64,000 nt of DNA from Lachnospiraceae bacterium AC2012. Its GTDB lineage: Bacteria > Bacillota > Clostridia > Lachnospirales > Lachnospiraceae. The stretch lies in NCBI GenBank assembly GCA_000702525.1, contig JNIN01000001.1:868001-932000 (forward strand). Reading direction: 5' to 3'. This document shows positions 18,537 to 26,914 of the stretch, in pieces. How positions within the stretch are numbered: the first letter of the stretch is position 1; each line of letters starts with the position of its first letter. Under the pieces are notes generated by a model that was not told where the DNA came from, made no database searches, and saw only the letters and a list, made by a program, of their open reading frames with translations. Both the position numbers and the translations under genes were made by a program.

Positions 18537-21203
18537 TTAATCAACCTGAGCATAGTACGCAATACAAATTTCTCTATTACTACAATACTGACACCACACA
18601 TCCGTACTACTCCTAAAGTTGTCTCCTACAAGTTTCTCCTTTGAAAGTTCTTCCTCTATCTTACTAGGTGAAATATCAATAAACTTATCTTTTAGCACAT
18701 CTCTATTGAACTTTCTTGGATTTTTTAACTGTTTATATATAAACAGCTCTCTAATCATCATGAATTTCCTATCTTCCTCAGAGAGAATAGGATACTTTTT
18801 CACACTTCCCAAACGATTTTTAATATTATTTACAATGTCAATCCTATTTACATTCATTGTAAACGGGAAATACTTCTTTAACTCATCATACTTTTCGTTA
18901 ATTCTCTCTACTAATACAAGTTCACTTCCAGGCAGTCCTTGCATACTCTCTTTTATTTCATTTTCTACCCAAATTTCCAAGTACTTTGCAAGCAAAAACT
19001 CGTCCTTGTAAATAGTATTTCCCTCTGTTAATGTTTCAAACAAGAATCGTTTCTTACAAATTCTGTATCGATAATAATCGTACATCGAATACGTTCCTAA
19101 AGAAGAATCCTTGATTTGAATATCTGAAACATCTTCCAGTTTTCTATTAATAATACGATCAATATTTCTTTTCTTTTCTATTCCAAGAATTTTAAGTAAA
19201 TAATACGGCTCTCTCTCTAAGTCACCATCTCGTTTCACGTAACTAAGCTTATATTTTCCTTTATTAAACTCTAGTCCGTATATAAGTGCATATCTTTTAA
19301 AATTCTTATATTCTTTTCTTGCCTTTACAAAGACTTGGAACTTCCAATCCACTGGATTCTGTGCTACCTCAAAAAAATCTGCATTTAAAGGCCAAGAAAA
19401 CTCTCTTGTCTTAACGGCATCAATGTCTTCATCCGTCAAACATGCAAAATGCATTATTTGAGACTTACTATCCTTAGCAGTTCTTAATACATCACCATCT
19501 ATTTGTTCATAATTTCTCACAATCCAGTTTGCACTTTTACCAGGCTTAGTTTCCTGAACAAGATATAATGACATTGTAGATTTCAAACACTCAAACGACG
19601 CTGAAGCATCTATATTTTCTACTTCATCTAATCTTGTAAGAACCCTATTTATGATATCTGTAAACTCATCGCCCAAATCACGTTCATCCAATATCTCTTC
19701 CTGTAAATATTGTTTTAATTTTTTATAAAACGCCTTAAAATTATTAGGTCGCTTTTCAAAATCTTCGTAAAAGAACGATGCCAATTCCTCTAAATCATTT
19801 AACGCCTGCTCTAACTCATTAATTTCATCTTTAGTTACAGCATAATATGAAATATGAGAAACATATTCTAACCTCTTATCATCAGATATAAACTTTTTAT
19901 TTTTTCTTACTTTTTTTATCCTTGAAAGCATATCATCTACTGATAAACATCCAACGAAGAGACTTTCCATTTTCCCAAATGTAGATGCCAATCTACCTGG
20001 GCTTGTCTCTACTAGTATTCCTGCACTCAAACATTCTCTGATATCATTAATATCCGAGATAAGAATTCCATTTGTTTCAGAATCCCACATATTAGCTACA
20101 GCAATAAAGAAATGTCCCAAAGGATAATTTAAAAACTGTCGCTCACCAAACTGTTCAGGAAAATATATTTTTAAAATATCATTAGCAGAACTATCAGCGG
20201 CATATATTTGTTCATTCATAGCCGACATAGGATGTTCTGGATCTCTACGCTCAGCATCTTCAAATATTTTTGCCACATAACCTGCAAATTCGGTCATATT
20301 ATCAAACTCAATAATTTCATACGGTTTTTCTACCGTAATATCTTCTTTTCTTCCTTCTAAGAGTTTTCCCATGTTCTGGGCAAGCATGTTTCCTTCATAA
20401 CTAATAGTAGAAGAATCTGTTGGGTGAAACTCATTCCCCTTGAAGTCAATCATTTTACAATCAAATGAGGAATAAATATCAATCCAAGTTTGGTATATAT
20501 TTTTATATTGCTCCTGGTAGTTAAATAGAAGAATTACCTTCTTATATTTTGAAATCTCCTCTATAGTTCTTAGCATTAGCGGAGAAAACTGATGAACCCC
20601 ATGAATTACAATATGGTCAAATTCGCTAATTACAACTTTTTCTGATGCATTACTTGAATTGTCTTTTGCTATCTGTAACGCAGAAATAATGGCTTCATCA
20701 ATCTCTTGTTCCGTAAAATCTTCTTTAAGAACAAAATCTTTATTCTTCGCTGAATTAATTATCTCATTGAATATAAAGACTATGAATTTCTGTTCTGGAG
20801 TAAGATACTTTTCAACAATATTATGAGAATCCATTCTTAGTTCAAACATTGTCCTAATACTATTAAAAACTTCATCCCTGTTAAACAAGAATGATTTTCT
20901 AATATTTTCTACCTCGTTAGCATTTAACCCACAACGTTCTGATGCCGTACTAATAATATTATCAATATCAGTGTGTTGCTTTACAGCGCACGCTGTCCCT
21001 GTCCAATACTTATACACTGCATCTGTTAAATTTTTTACTGTCGTCACCCTGCCAATTTGAAAATCCTTCCCATAAAGCGTTTTCAATCCATTGACCAAAG
21101 TCTGTGACACACAAAAATAAGGACAATTCACTATTTCATTCCATAACTCTTGATTCTCTTTCAAGCTGTATGGATTATGATATGAATATATAACTATCGA
21201 CAT
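18537..21203 (-). CDS. AddB-like protein with a C-terminal Fe-S cysteine motif and no clear nuclease core
   Basis: An 888-residue protein. Its N-terminal part has an AddB-type inactive-helicase pattern (FDHIVIHGVHQFSPLML followed by KKVILLFNYQ). The C-terminus has one cysteine in RYRICKKRF and three in WCQYCSNREIC, the split four-cysteine arrangement that holds a 4Fe-4S cluster in AddB/Cas4-type PD-(D/E)XK nucleases. However I could not find the expected D...D-x-K core between them, so the nuclease may be inactive or highly diverged. The ATG at 21203 has GGAGGGG five nt upstream and lies 2 nt past the helicase stop; a 9-codon longer reading lacks this support. It should form a complex with the NERD-UvrD protein. 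Confidence 0.72.
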   Translation of the reverse strand: MSIVIYSYHNPYSLKENQELWNEIVNCPYFCVSQTLVNGLKTLYGKDFQIGRVTTVKNLTDAVYKYWTGTACAVKQHTDIDNIISTASERCGLNANEVENIRKSFLFNRDEVFNSIRTMFELRMDSHNIVEKYLTPEQKFIVFIFNEIINSAKNKDFVLKEDFTEQEIDEAIISALQIAKDNSSNASEKVVISEFDHIVIHGVHQFSPLMLRTIEEISKYKKVILLFNYQEQYKNIYQTWIDIYSSFDCKMIDFKGNEFHPTDSSTISYEGNMLAQNMGKLLEGRKEDITVEKPYEIIEFDNMTEFAGYVAKIFEDAERRDPEHPMSAMNEQIYAADSSANDILKIYFPEQFGERQFLNYPLGHFFIAVANMWDSETNGILISDINDIRECLSAGILVETSPGRLASTFGKMESLFVGCLSVDDMLSRIKKVRKNKKFISDDKRLEYVSHISYYAVTKDEINELEQALNDLEELASFFYEDFEKRPNNFKAFYKKLKQYLQEEILDERDLGDEFTDIINRVLTRLDEVENIDASASFECLKSTMSLYLVQETKPGKSANWIVRNYEQIDGDVLRTAKDSKSQIMHFACLTDEDIDAVKTREFSWPLNADFFEVAQNPVDWKFQVFVKARKEYKNFKRYALIYGLEFNKGKYKLSYVKRDGDLEREPYYLLKILGIEKKRNIDRIINRKLEDVSDIQIKDSSLGTYSMYDYYRYRICKKRFLFETLTEGNTIYKDEFLLAKYLEIWVENEIKESMQGLPGSELVLVERINEKYDELKKYFPFTMNVNRIDIVNNIKNRLGSVKKYPILSEEDRKFMMIRELFIYKQLKNPRKFNRDVLKDKFIDISPSKIEEELSKEKLVGDNFRSSTDVWCQYCSNREICIAYYAQVD

Positions 21204-21205
21204 GA

Positions 21206-24200
21206 TTACCCCTCCAATAGTGTTGCCCAACTAATACTTGGCGTACTATCAATATTGTTTATCCAAATACAATTTCTTATAGTTCTAGTTAATGCAACAT
21301 AAAGTATTCTTGCTTCTTCAGCTATTTGCTCATCTACTTCCGTAACTTCATTATAATTTGAGTTACGTTCTCTAATGCTATTATCAAATAAAACCGTATA
21401 AGCGAGCTTGCTATCATTGTAACTAGCTTCTAATTTTACCTTTTTGGTATCACTAATATCTTCATACGTATATGGCAAGATAACAGTTCCATACTCAAGA
21501 CCTTTAGATTTGTGAACTGTTGTACAAATAATATGCACTCCACCCTCTTCTGAATCTAACGATCTTGATAACTGCTTCTGTCCAGTAAGTATATTGATAC
21601 CTAAATACTCTATTATTTGATTCAATGTCAGCGCATCGATCCTCGAAAACTTAATCATTCTTTCCAATAAGTAGTCATAGTTTGCAATGTATAATCGCTG
21701 TCTATCCCTTACAACGCTATAATTTTCCCAAGGTTGTAACGAATCAAATATCTTTTTCAAAACAAACAAAATTGGTTGCGAATAAACTTCTTCTAATAAT
21801 TCACTCCAAGTCATACTCATTCTTTTTGAAAAGAATTCATTTAAAATTCGAACCAGCTCATCCAATTTATCATCATCTGATAAAACCTTTAATCTCTGAT
21901 AATCCAATTTCAAATTAATATAGTTTGATTCTATAAGATTGATTAAATAAGCTGTATTTGTATTATGACTTAATGCTAATACCAACTTGTATAAATCAAG
22001 TGTCGATGGTAATTGAAACAAATCACCACCTGTACTTACTTCTATATTTATACCTTTCTTCGCTGCTGCACTAATAATATTGTCTACCTGCCAATTGCTC
22101 CTAACTAGAATTGCAATAGTGCGTTCTTCTTTGCTAAGTTCTTTTTCTTCACACAGTTCTTCTATTCTCCTTTTCTCTTCCAAAACTGTATCACTGAGCA
22201 AATCAAGAATATTGTCACTATCCTTTCCATGGCATGGCAGTTCTGTAAACAAATCATTTTCGTTCCTATCAGTTAATACATCACTGACTAATTGATCTTC
22301 GCCCGGTTTGTAAGGAAGTATCCCCTCTGCACCCATACCGCTAAATACAGAATCGAACAAATCAAGCAATCTACTATCTGTTCTATAGTTTCTGTTTAAG
22401 CGGTAATGGCACCAGTCAACTTCTTTGCCATTTTGTAGTCTCTGAAAGGCATTTAATTTTGCTCCTCTAAATCTGTAGATACTCTGCTTCAAGTCACCCA
22501 CTACAAATAGTCTACAATCAGCATTAATACTCTTTTGTAGTTTTTGAAAAACTTCAATTTGCACATCATCAGTATCTTGGAATTCATCTATAAATAAGTA
22601 TCTAATTCTTAAATCTTCTAATTTATCACAACCATTAGAGAGAATTTTATCCAATTCAATCAAACAATCTCTAAGATCAATGTCATTGCTATTACGCATC
22701 ATTTCCGTATAGATAGCTTCAGCAGGGAACATTACCTCTTGTAATAAATCGTTAAAATATGGGATATTATTCTCGACAACAGTTCCCATTTCAGATGATT
22801 TAATTGTTTCAAGATTAATACTCTTATCAAAAAGACGATCTGCAACGTTCATCAACTTTTTCTTCAAATCATATACGGGAATAGGAAGTTCGTTTGAGAA
22901 ATTAGCATTTTCCTCTTCCTTCTTTTCCAAATATTCGTTCAAGAAAAGGTCATACGCTTTTCCTCTCTCGTACTCGTTAGAAGATATTCTAAAATTAGTA
23001 CCTAATCCGGTATATAACGACTCACCACGCAAAATATTAATGGCAAACTTATGTATTGTTGAGATATTTGCACGATCTATATCCTCGACGTATTTTAGAT
23101 ATCTTTCATATCCTGTGAGGACAAAATAATTTACAAACATCTGCTTTAATCTTTTTTTCATATTGATTGCAGCATCATTTGTAAATGTAACCATAGCCAC
23201 TTCATCAGCAATGTTCATTACTGGTTCATCCTGCTTATTGCATAAAAAGGCTATTCTAGAAACCATTGAATATGTCTTACCAGTTCCAGCACCTGCTTCG
23301 ACTAAAATATCTCTATTAGTTGTTGCGTGCTCAATATCATATTGCTGAACATTAAATGATGTCATATCAGAAATTGTAGCCAAAAGTTCATGCTGTTTTT
23401 CATCACATTGTCCGTCTACCACAACTAATTCTTCACCTATTACTTTCTGAAGATTAGGAGCACAATATACGGAAATATTAAATGTTGAAAAAGCATCTTT
23501 ATACTTTGAAACCTTTATCCCTGTTTCGTATCCCACTTTAAGATTGTTTTTCTTAAGATCTATATTATGCAGTTTGAAAGAATCACTTAAGTATCTTAAA
23601 AAAGCCTCAAACTCCATTTGTTCACTAACAAAAACTATTTGTTTAACACCATCAAAATAGTCATCAATTATCGTATGAATTAAATTCTCATTTATACCAT
23701 TAGGAAAAATAGATAACTTTGAATAAGGCTTATTCTTGTTATCTATAACACTTAACTTAAAGTCTGGCTCTAACTGTTTTCTAATCCTAACCATCAAATC
23801 ATATGAGAAATCTGCATGCGGAATAAACTTGTTTAATGTAAACAAGTGCTGAATTTTCTCATTTAGTTTTTTTCCATCCTCAATATCTTCTTTGAAAATC
23901 GTATATTCAGGTTCAGAAACAATATCTAATTTTGTTCTTACATATTGTTCCTGTGTAATAAAGGGATAACAAACCATATCAAGTACAAGCGGACTTGCGT
24001 TGTATTTTTCAACAATTTTATTTAATATTGCAAATCTGTATGCTCTAGCTTGCTTTTTAGGTGATGTTTGAGGTTCATCATATCCATCAACTATTATGTT
24101 ATCTACCCCTCGTACATCTATCTTATCCGGATCCCAGCCCTTTACCTCAATAATAACTAAGCCAAGATTTTCAGCCATCACGCAAAAATCATACTCACGT

Positions 24201-24316
24201 CCATTCACTTCTCTTTGGTTATAAACCACATTATCCCCAGGAAGATTTGCAGACAGACTTTCCCATACTTTTCCTTCACCTTTCCAAGAAGGTTTATTAT
24301 CAATCATTTTTGCCAT
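21206..24316 (-). CDS. NERD nuclease-UvrD/AddA-like helicase fusion
   Basis: A 1036-residue protein. Residues 10-150 form a NERD-type PD-(D/E)XK nuclease: D43 in REYDFCV and the E57/K59 pair in VIIEVKGWD are intact. A UvrD superfamily 1 helicase follows: Walker A VEAGAGTGKTYSM near residue 345, motif II FIDEFQDTD, GDLKQSIYRFRG, TVHKSKGLEYG and VALTRT in motif VI. It likely loads on DNA ends, translocates 3' to 5' and degrades DNA, in partnership with the AddB-like protein just downstream (2-nt gap). An AAGGAGG site precedes the ATG by 9 nt. Second gene of the long operon. Confidence 0.85.
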   Translation of the reverse strand: MAKMIDNKPSWKGEGKVWESLSANLPGDNVVYNQREVNGREYDFCVMAENLGLVIIEVKGWDPDKIDVRGVDNIIVDGYDEPQTSPKKQARAYRFAILNKIVEKYNASPLVLDMVCYPFITQEQYVRTKLDIVSEPEYTIFKEDIEDGKKLNEKIQHLFTLNKFIPHADFSYDLMVRIRKQLEPDFKLSVIDNKNKPYSKLSIFPNGINENLIHTIIDDYFDGVKQIVFVSEQMEFEAFLRYLSDSFKLHNIDLKKNNLKVGYETGIKVSKYKDAFSTFNISVYCAPNLQKVIGEELVVVDGQCDEKQHELLATISDMTSFNVQQYDIEHATTNRDILVEAGAGTGKTYSMVSRIAFLCNKQDEPVMNIADEVAMVTFTNDAAINMKKRLKQMFVNYFVLTGYERYLKYVEDIDRANISTIHKFAINILRGESLYTGLGTNFRISSNEYERGKAYDLFLNEYLEKKEEENANFSNELPIPVYDLKKKLMNVADRLFDKSINLETIKSSEMGTVVENNIPYFNDLLQEVMFPAEAIYTEMMRNSNDIDLRDCLIELDKILSNGCDKLEDLRIRYLFIDEFQDTDDVQIEVFQKLQKSINADCRLFVVGDLKQSIYRFRGAKLNAFQRLQNGKEVDWCHYRLNRNYRTDSRLLDLFDSVFSGMGAEGILPYKPGEDQLVSDVLTDRNENDLFTELPCHGKDSDNILDLLSDTVLEEKRRIEELCEEKELSKEERTIAILVRSNWQVDNIISAAAKKGINIEVSTGGDLFQLPSTLDLYKLVLALSHNTNTAYLINLIESNYINLKLDYQRLKVLSDDDKLDELVRILNEFFSKRMSMTWSELLEEVYSQPILFVLKKIFDSLQPWENYSVVRDRQRLYIANYDYLLERMIKFSRIDALTLNQIIEYLGINILTGQKQLSRSLDSEEGGVHIICTTVHKSKGLEYGTVILPYTYEDISDTKKVKLEASYNDSKLAYTVLFDNSIRERNSNYNEVTEVDEQIAEEARILYVALTRTIRNCIWINNIDSTPSISWATLLEG

Positions 24317-24392
24317 AAAGATTTTCCTCCTTGTTCCAGCAATGTAATTTCTGTATTTCTTCTATCTTCTCCATGAATATCTCACCCTCATA

Positions 24393-24614
24393 TCACTTTT
24401 TTGTTGTATCTTTTTCATAATGAATCAGATCTCCAAAATCACAATCTAACTCCATACATATTCGTTCCAAAATACCCATGGACACAGTTTCTCCCCTACT
24501 CATCTTCGCAAGAGTGCTACTACTAATTCCGATGTTCTCGTTTTCAACAAGATCCATCTTCTTCATCCCTTTGTCGATCAATAATTTCCATAATCCGTTA
24601 TAAGATATAGCCAT
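24393..24614 (-). CDS. Cro/C1-type HTH regulator (YozG-like)
   Basis: A 73-residue single-domain helix-turn-helix protein: NGLWKLLIDKGM is helix 1, the recognition region is ISSSTLAKMSRGE, and LERICMELDCDFGDLI is the usual C-terminal helix of the YozG/HTH_26 family. It is the first gene after the promoter at 24687-24715, 76 bp ahead of the helicase-nuclease genes, so it probably autoregulates the whole restriction operon. Small Cro-like proteins of this kind are common repressors of defence operons. Confidence 0.85.
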   Translation of the reverse strand: MAISYNGLWKLLIDKGMKKMDLVENENIGISSSTLAKMSRGETVSMGILERICMELDCDFGDLIHYEKDTTKK

Positions 24615-24686
24615 GCAATTCCTCTCTTATGGGATTTCCCATATCAGTGAAGAACCTTGCGGTTCATATAAATAGTCCTAGGTTAT

Positions 24687-24715
24687 ATTATACGCCCATA
24701 TGCGTAAATACTCAA
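24687..24715 (-). promoter_or_regulatory. Promoter of the restriction operon with palindrome in the spacer
   Basis: On the minus strand TTGAGT (24715-24710) and TATAAT (24692-24687) are separated by exactly 17 bp, a near-consensus sigma-A promoter. Within the spacer, overlapping the first base pairs of the -10 box, lies TACGC-N6-GCGTA (24691-24706), which is a TACG-N8-CGTA inverted repeat placed where a repressor would block RNA polymerase. Downstream the leader contains a small hairpin (GAACC at 24652, GGTTC at 24661). The HTH protein or DndB could be the repressor. Confidence 0.7.
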
Positions 24716-24803
24716 ACCATTCTTTCGACTTTTCAAAAGTCTTTTTCGGATATATAGTCATAAATTTTTATTTTTTAAACAATATCGTTAAAGAATTAAC
24801 CCA

Positions 24804-26012
24804 TTAAACTGCCTTTTTCAATTTCAATTCATTACATACATTCCATAATGCCGCTTTGAAAGATTCTTTTGTTACCTTCAATTCACCAGAATGACTTCTT
24901 GCATCATAAGCACAAGGCATATCTTCACATTGTCTACACTTTTCAATAATGCTTGACCAATCACCAAGACCTGCAACTTTATGAGGGCAAGCACCGAAAA
25001 TGATAGCTGCGTATCTTTCGCTATTGTTAATACGTCCGGCAAAATTAACAACCTTCGTATAATCAGTTTCATATTCAAAGTCTTTTTTGTGGAATCCATA
25101 AAGCTTTGCAATACCATTCATCGTGTTTTGATCAAGTGCTGATGCTCCAAGAACAAGGATCTTTCCATTTCTTCCAAGCAAAGAGTGTCCACCGATCCCC
25201 TGTTCCTCTGTTTCGATTTCTTGAACAGTTTCCTCTTCAACAAAATTACGCATTCTAACAAGTGCAGCTTTATACTCTTCATTTTTAGCTTCAAGTTCAG
25301 CCATTCTCACCTTGTCTTCCGAATTGAACTTTTCTATTTCGCCAAGAAGCTCATCTATATAATTCTGCATACCATCAATAGTCTCTAAAAGAAGCCCAAT
25401 TGTAATTTCTTTCTCGCGGAAATTCATATCGTAAGCAGGTTCTTTAACATCATCCGCTTCAATGACCTCTTCCTCGATTCCCAGCCTATCTTCTACCAAA
25501 TCAACATGTATATTTTCAAGAACGAAGCTCATTGTTCCAAGTGGTTCATCTTCATTACATAATGACAAGAAAAACTCATTTTCATCTTCAATATGCTTTA
25601 TCTTACGATCTGCAATTTTGTATTCATACTTATTTCTAAGGCCGCCGAGATTTCTATTGATATCTTTTATGTTTCTTGGGAAGAAACCTCTAATTGCATT
25701 TGAAAGCGTCTGAAATGATCCAAAGTAATGCCCACGATACTCTCCATATGAATTAAGCAAAGAAATCATTATTGGATTGCCATAATAATCCGTAAATCCA
25801 CTATCAAGCCAAAGGTAAACCGTGTCACGATCCGGCTGCATCTTACAGGCACACTTACTATCAATATAGAATTTTGTTGCCTTTTCATTATTAATAAATT
25901 TCTTAAATGTCTCTGCACTAGAAATGTTTTTTCCACTAAGTTTTGAAATACCTTCTAATACAGCTTCAGCATCATCTATAACAACACCATTATCAATTAC
26001 TAATTCGTTCAT
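24804..26012 (-). CDS. DUF2325 protein with coiled coil
   Basis: A 402-residue protein. The C-terminal 110 residues (from KILVLGAS) are a DUF2325 domain, a small Rossmann-like unit of unknown chemistry often found in mobile and defence loci, with the cysteine pair CRQCEDMPC and the basic AYDARSHSG. A coiled coil lies around 205-265; the N-terminal 180 residues contain CACKMQPDRDTVYLW and have no recognised fold. It starts with GGAAGGAG 7 nt upstream inside the end of the small cysteine protein gene, so three genes form an operon. Function is unknown; a signalling or nucleotide-sensing role is only a guess. Confidence 0.75.
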   Translation of the reverse strand: MNELVIDNGVVIDDAEAVLEGISKLSGKNISSAETFKKFINNEKATKFYIDSKCACKMQPDRDTVYLWLDSGFTDYYGNPIMISLLNSYGEYRGHYFGSFQTLSNAIRGFFPRNIKDINRNLGGLRNKYEYKIADRKIKHIEDENEFFLSLCNEDEPLGTMSFVLENIHVDLVEDRLGIEEEVIEADDVKEPAYDMNFREKEITIGLLLETIDGMQNYIDELLGEIEKFNSEDKVRMAELEAKNEEYKAALVRMRNFVEEETVQEIETEEQGIGGHSLLGRNGKILVLGASALDQNTMNGIAKLYGFHKKDFEYETDYTKVVNFAGRINNSERYAAIIFGACPHKVAGLGDWSSIIEKCRQCEDMPCAYDARSHSGELKVTKESFKAALWNVCNELKLKKAV

Positions 26013-26151
26013 ACCAGGTTCTCCTTCCTAAAAAATCAACTAAACCTTCGCCACTACACTCTTTATAATAAGGACAAGTCAGACAACACTGACCGCATCT
26101 TTTTTCTTTTATACGTTTTTTCCGTTGAAGCCAATATATAATTCTATTCAT
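25993..26151 (-). CDS. Small CxxC-rich protein (52 residues)
   Basis: Starting from the ATG at 26151, which overlaps the stop of the small acidic gene (ATGAATAG), the frame encodes 52 residues with a strongly basic N-terminus (LQRKKRIKEKR) and a cysteine cluster CGQCCLTCPYYKEC, five cysteines suitable for a zinc or Fe-S site. The frame remains open further upstream, but that part is the antisense-free overlap with the acidic gene and is not needed. Its 3' end overlaps the DUF2325 gene by 20 bp. The opposite charge to its upstream neighbour suggests the two small proteins may bind each other. Confidence 0.6.
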   Translation of the reverse strand: MNRIIYWLQRKKRIKEKRCGQCCLTCPYYKECSGEGLVDFLGRRTWYERISN

Positions 26152-26269
26152 CATCTTCATCCTCTTCGTCTGACTCATCTTCATCATCCAAAAGTCCCAA
26201 AACATCCAAAGTAATCAGATCATCGATTAAACTTTCTTTCCCATCACCTGTCCAATCAAATCCAAACAT
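26144..26269 (-). CDS. Small acidic protein (41 residues)
   Basis: A frame of 41 codons starts at 26269 with GGAGGTG 6 nt upstream, one of the best ribosome sites in this region. It begins MFGFDWTGDGKES and ends in a run of about 14 residues that are nearly all Asp or Glu. It is the first gene of the operon acidic protein, cysteine protein, DUF2325 protein. Such a tail can mimic DNA or bind a basic partner. No homologue is recognised; the ribosome site and the tight overlap with the next start are the reasons to call it. Confidence 0.65.
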   Translation of the reverse strand: MFGFDWTGDGKESLIDDLITLDVLGLLDDEDESDEEDEDDE

Positions 26270-26308
26270 TTCAACACCTCCGGCTTTCGCTCATTCATAA
26301 CAATTCTT

Positions 26309-26321
26309 GTGATGTTATCAC
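26309..26321. promoter_or_regulatory. Candidate operator upstream of the small-protein/DUF2325 operon
   Basis: The 13-bp palindrome GTGATGTTATCAC (5-bp arms, 3-bp centre) lies 40 bp ahead of the first start codon of this operon, in the gap behind the terminator of the WYL-regulator operon. It is a plausible repressor site. A convincing -35/-10 pair could not be fixed. Confidence 0.35.
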
Positions 26322-26378
26322 TTTACACTCTGACCTGTACGTTAAAAATACCAGCTCATAAAAAGACTAAAACCGCAC

Positions 26379-26406
26379 AAAAAAAGACTTGGGAAAATCT
26401 CCCAAG
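26379..26406 (-). terminator. Intrinsic terminator of the WYL-regulator operon
   Basis: On the minus strand a 7-bp stem (CTTGGGA at 26388-26394 pairing with 26400-26406) is followed by a run of U residues (26379-26385). It lies 8 bp past the stop of the 165-residue protein gene. Confidence 0.8.
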
Positions 26407-26414
26407 CCTCTAAA

Positions 26415-26912
26415 TTATCTATTATCATCCAACAGCTCTATCTTTGTTACCGGATCACCAATTAATTTTACTTTTGATGCGATTCTACAATATGTATGTT
26501 TGCAAAACTCCATCTTTCCACTCTTAAATACTCCTGCAAATCTATAAGGACTTTTAGCAGAATCTTTAACAAAAACTAAGCGTAATACATCAAGATCAGA
26601 ATCTTCATCAATCCAATCCTCAGTTCTACTGCCTTCGGCCACTTCATATATTTCTGTACCATCTTCACTAACAACATTCTTCCATTCCGAACTATTACCA
26701 TAGAGCTTTGGCATCCAGATAATATATCTGTCTCCTGGTTTTGTTCCCGGAATGTCGCTATTCTTTTTATCCGGATATACAGCCTTGGCAAACATTCCAC
26801 GTCCAACACCAAAAGCCTCATTCAGAATATCAATATTAATTCGAAAAACTGACTCCGGACTATTTACCTCTAATACATCTAACCTCTTAGGTAATATTTC
26901 TAGCTTTGCCAT
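26415..26912 (-). CDS. Hypothetical protein paired with the WYL regulator
   Basis: A 165-residue soluble protein with no recognised motif. Near residue 60 it reads GDRYIIWMPKLYG, and later PYRFAGVFKSG and CKHTYCRIASKVKLI, a pattern of beta-strands that could form a small nuclease-like or OB-like domain; this is not established. It begins 2 nt after the stop of the WYL regulator gene and is followed by a good terminator, so the two make a bicistronic unit at the head of the defence island. Confidence 0.65.
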   Translation of the reverse strand: MAKLEILPKRLDVLEVNSPESVFRINIDILNEAFGVGRGMFAKAVYPDKKNSDIPGTKPGDRYIIWMPKLYGNSSEWKNVVSEDGTEIYEVAEGSRTEDWIDEDSDLDVLRLVFVKDSAKSPYRFAGVFKSGKMEFCKHTYCRIASKVKLIGDPVTKIELLDDNR

Positions 26913-26914
26913 TT

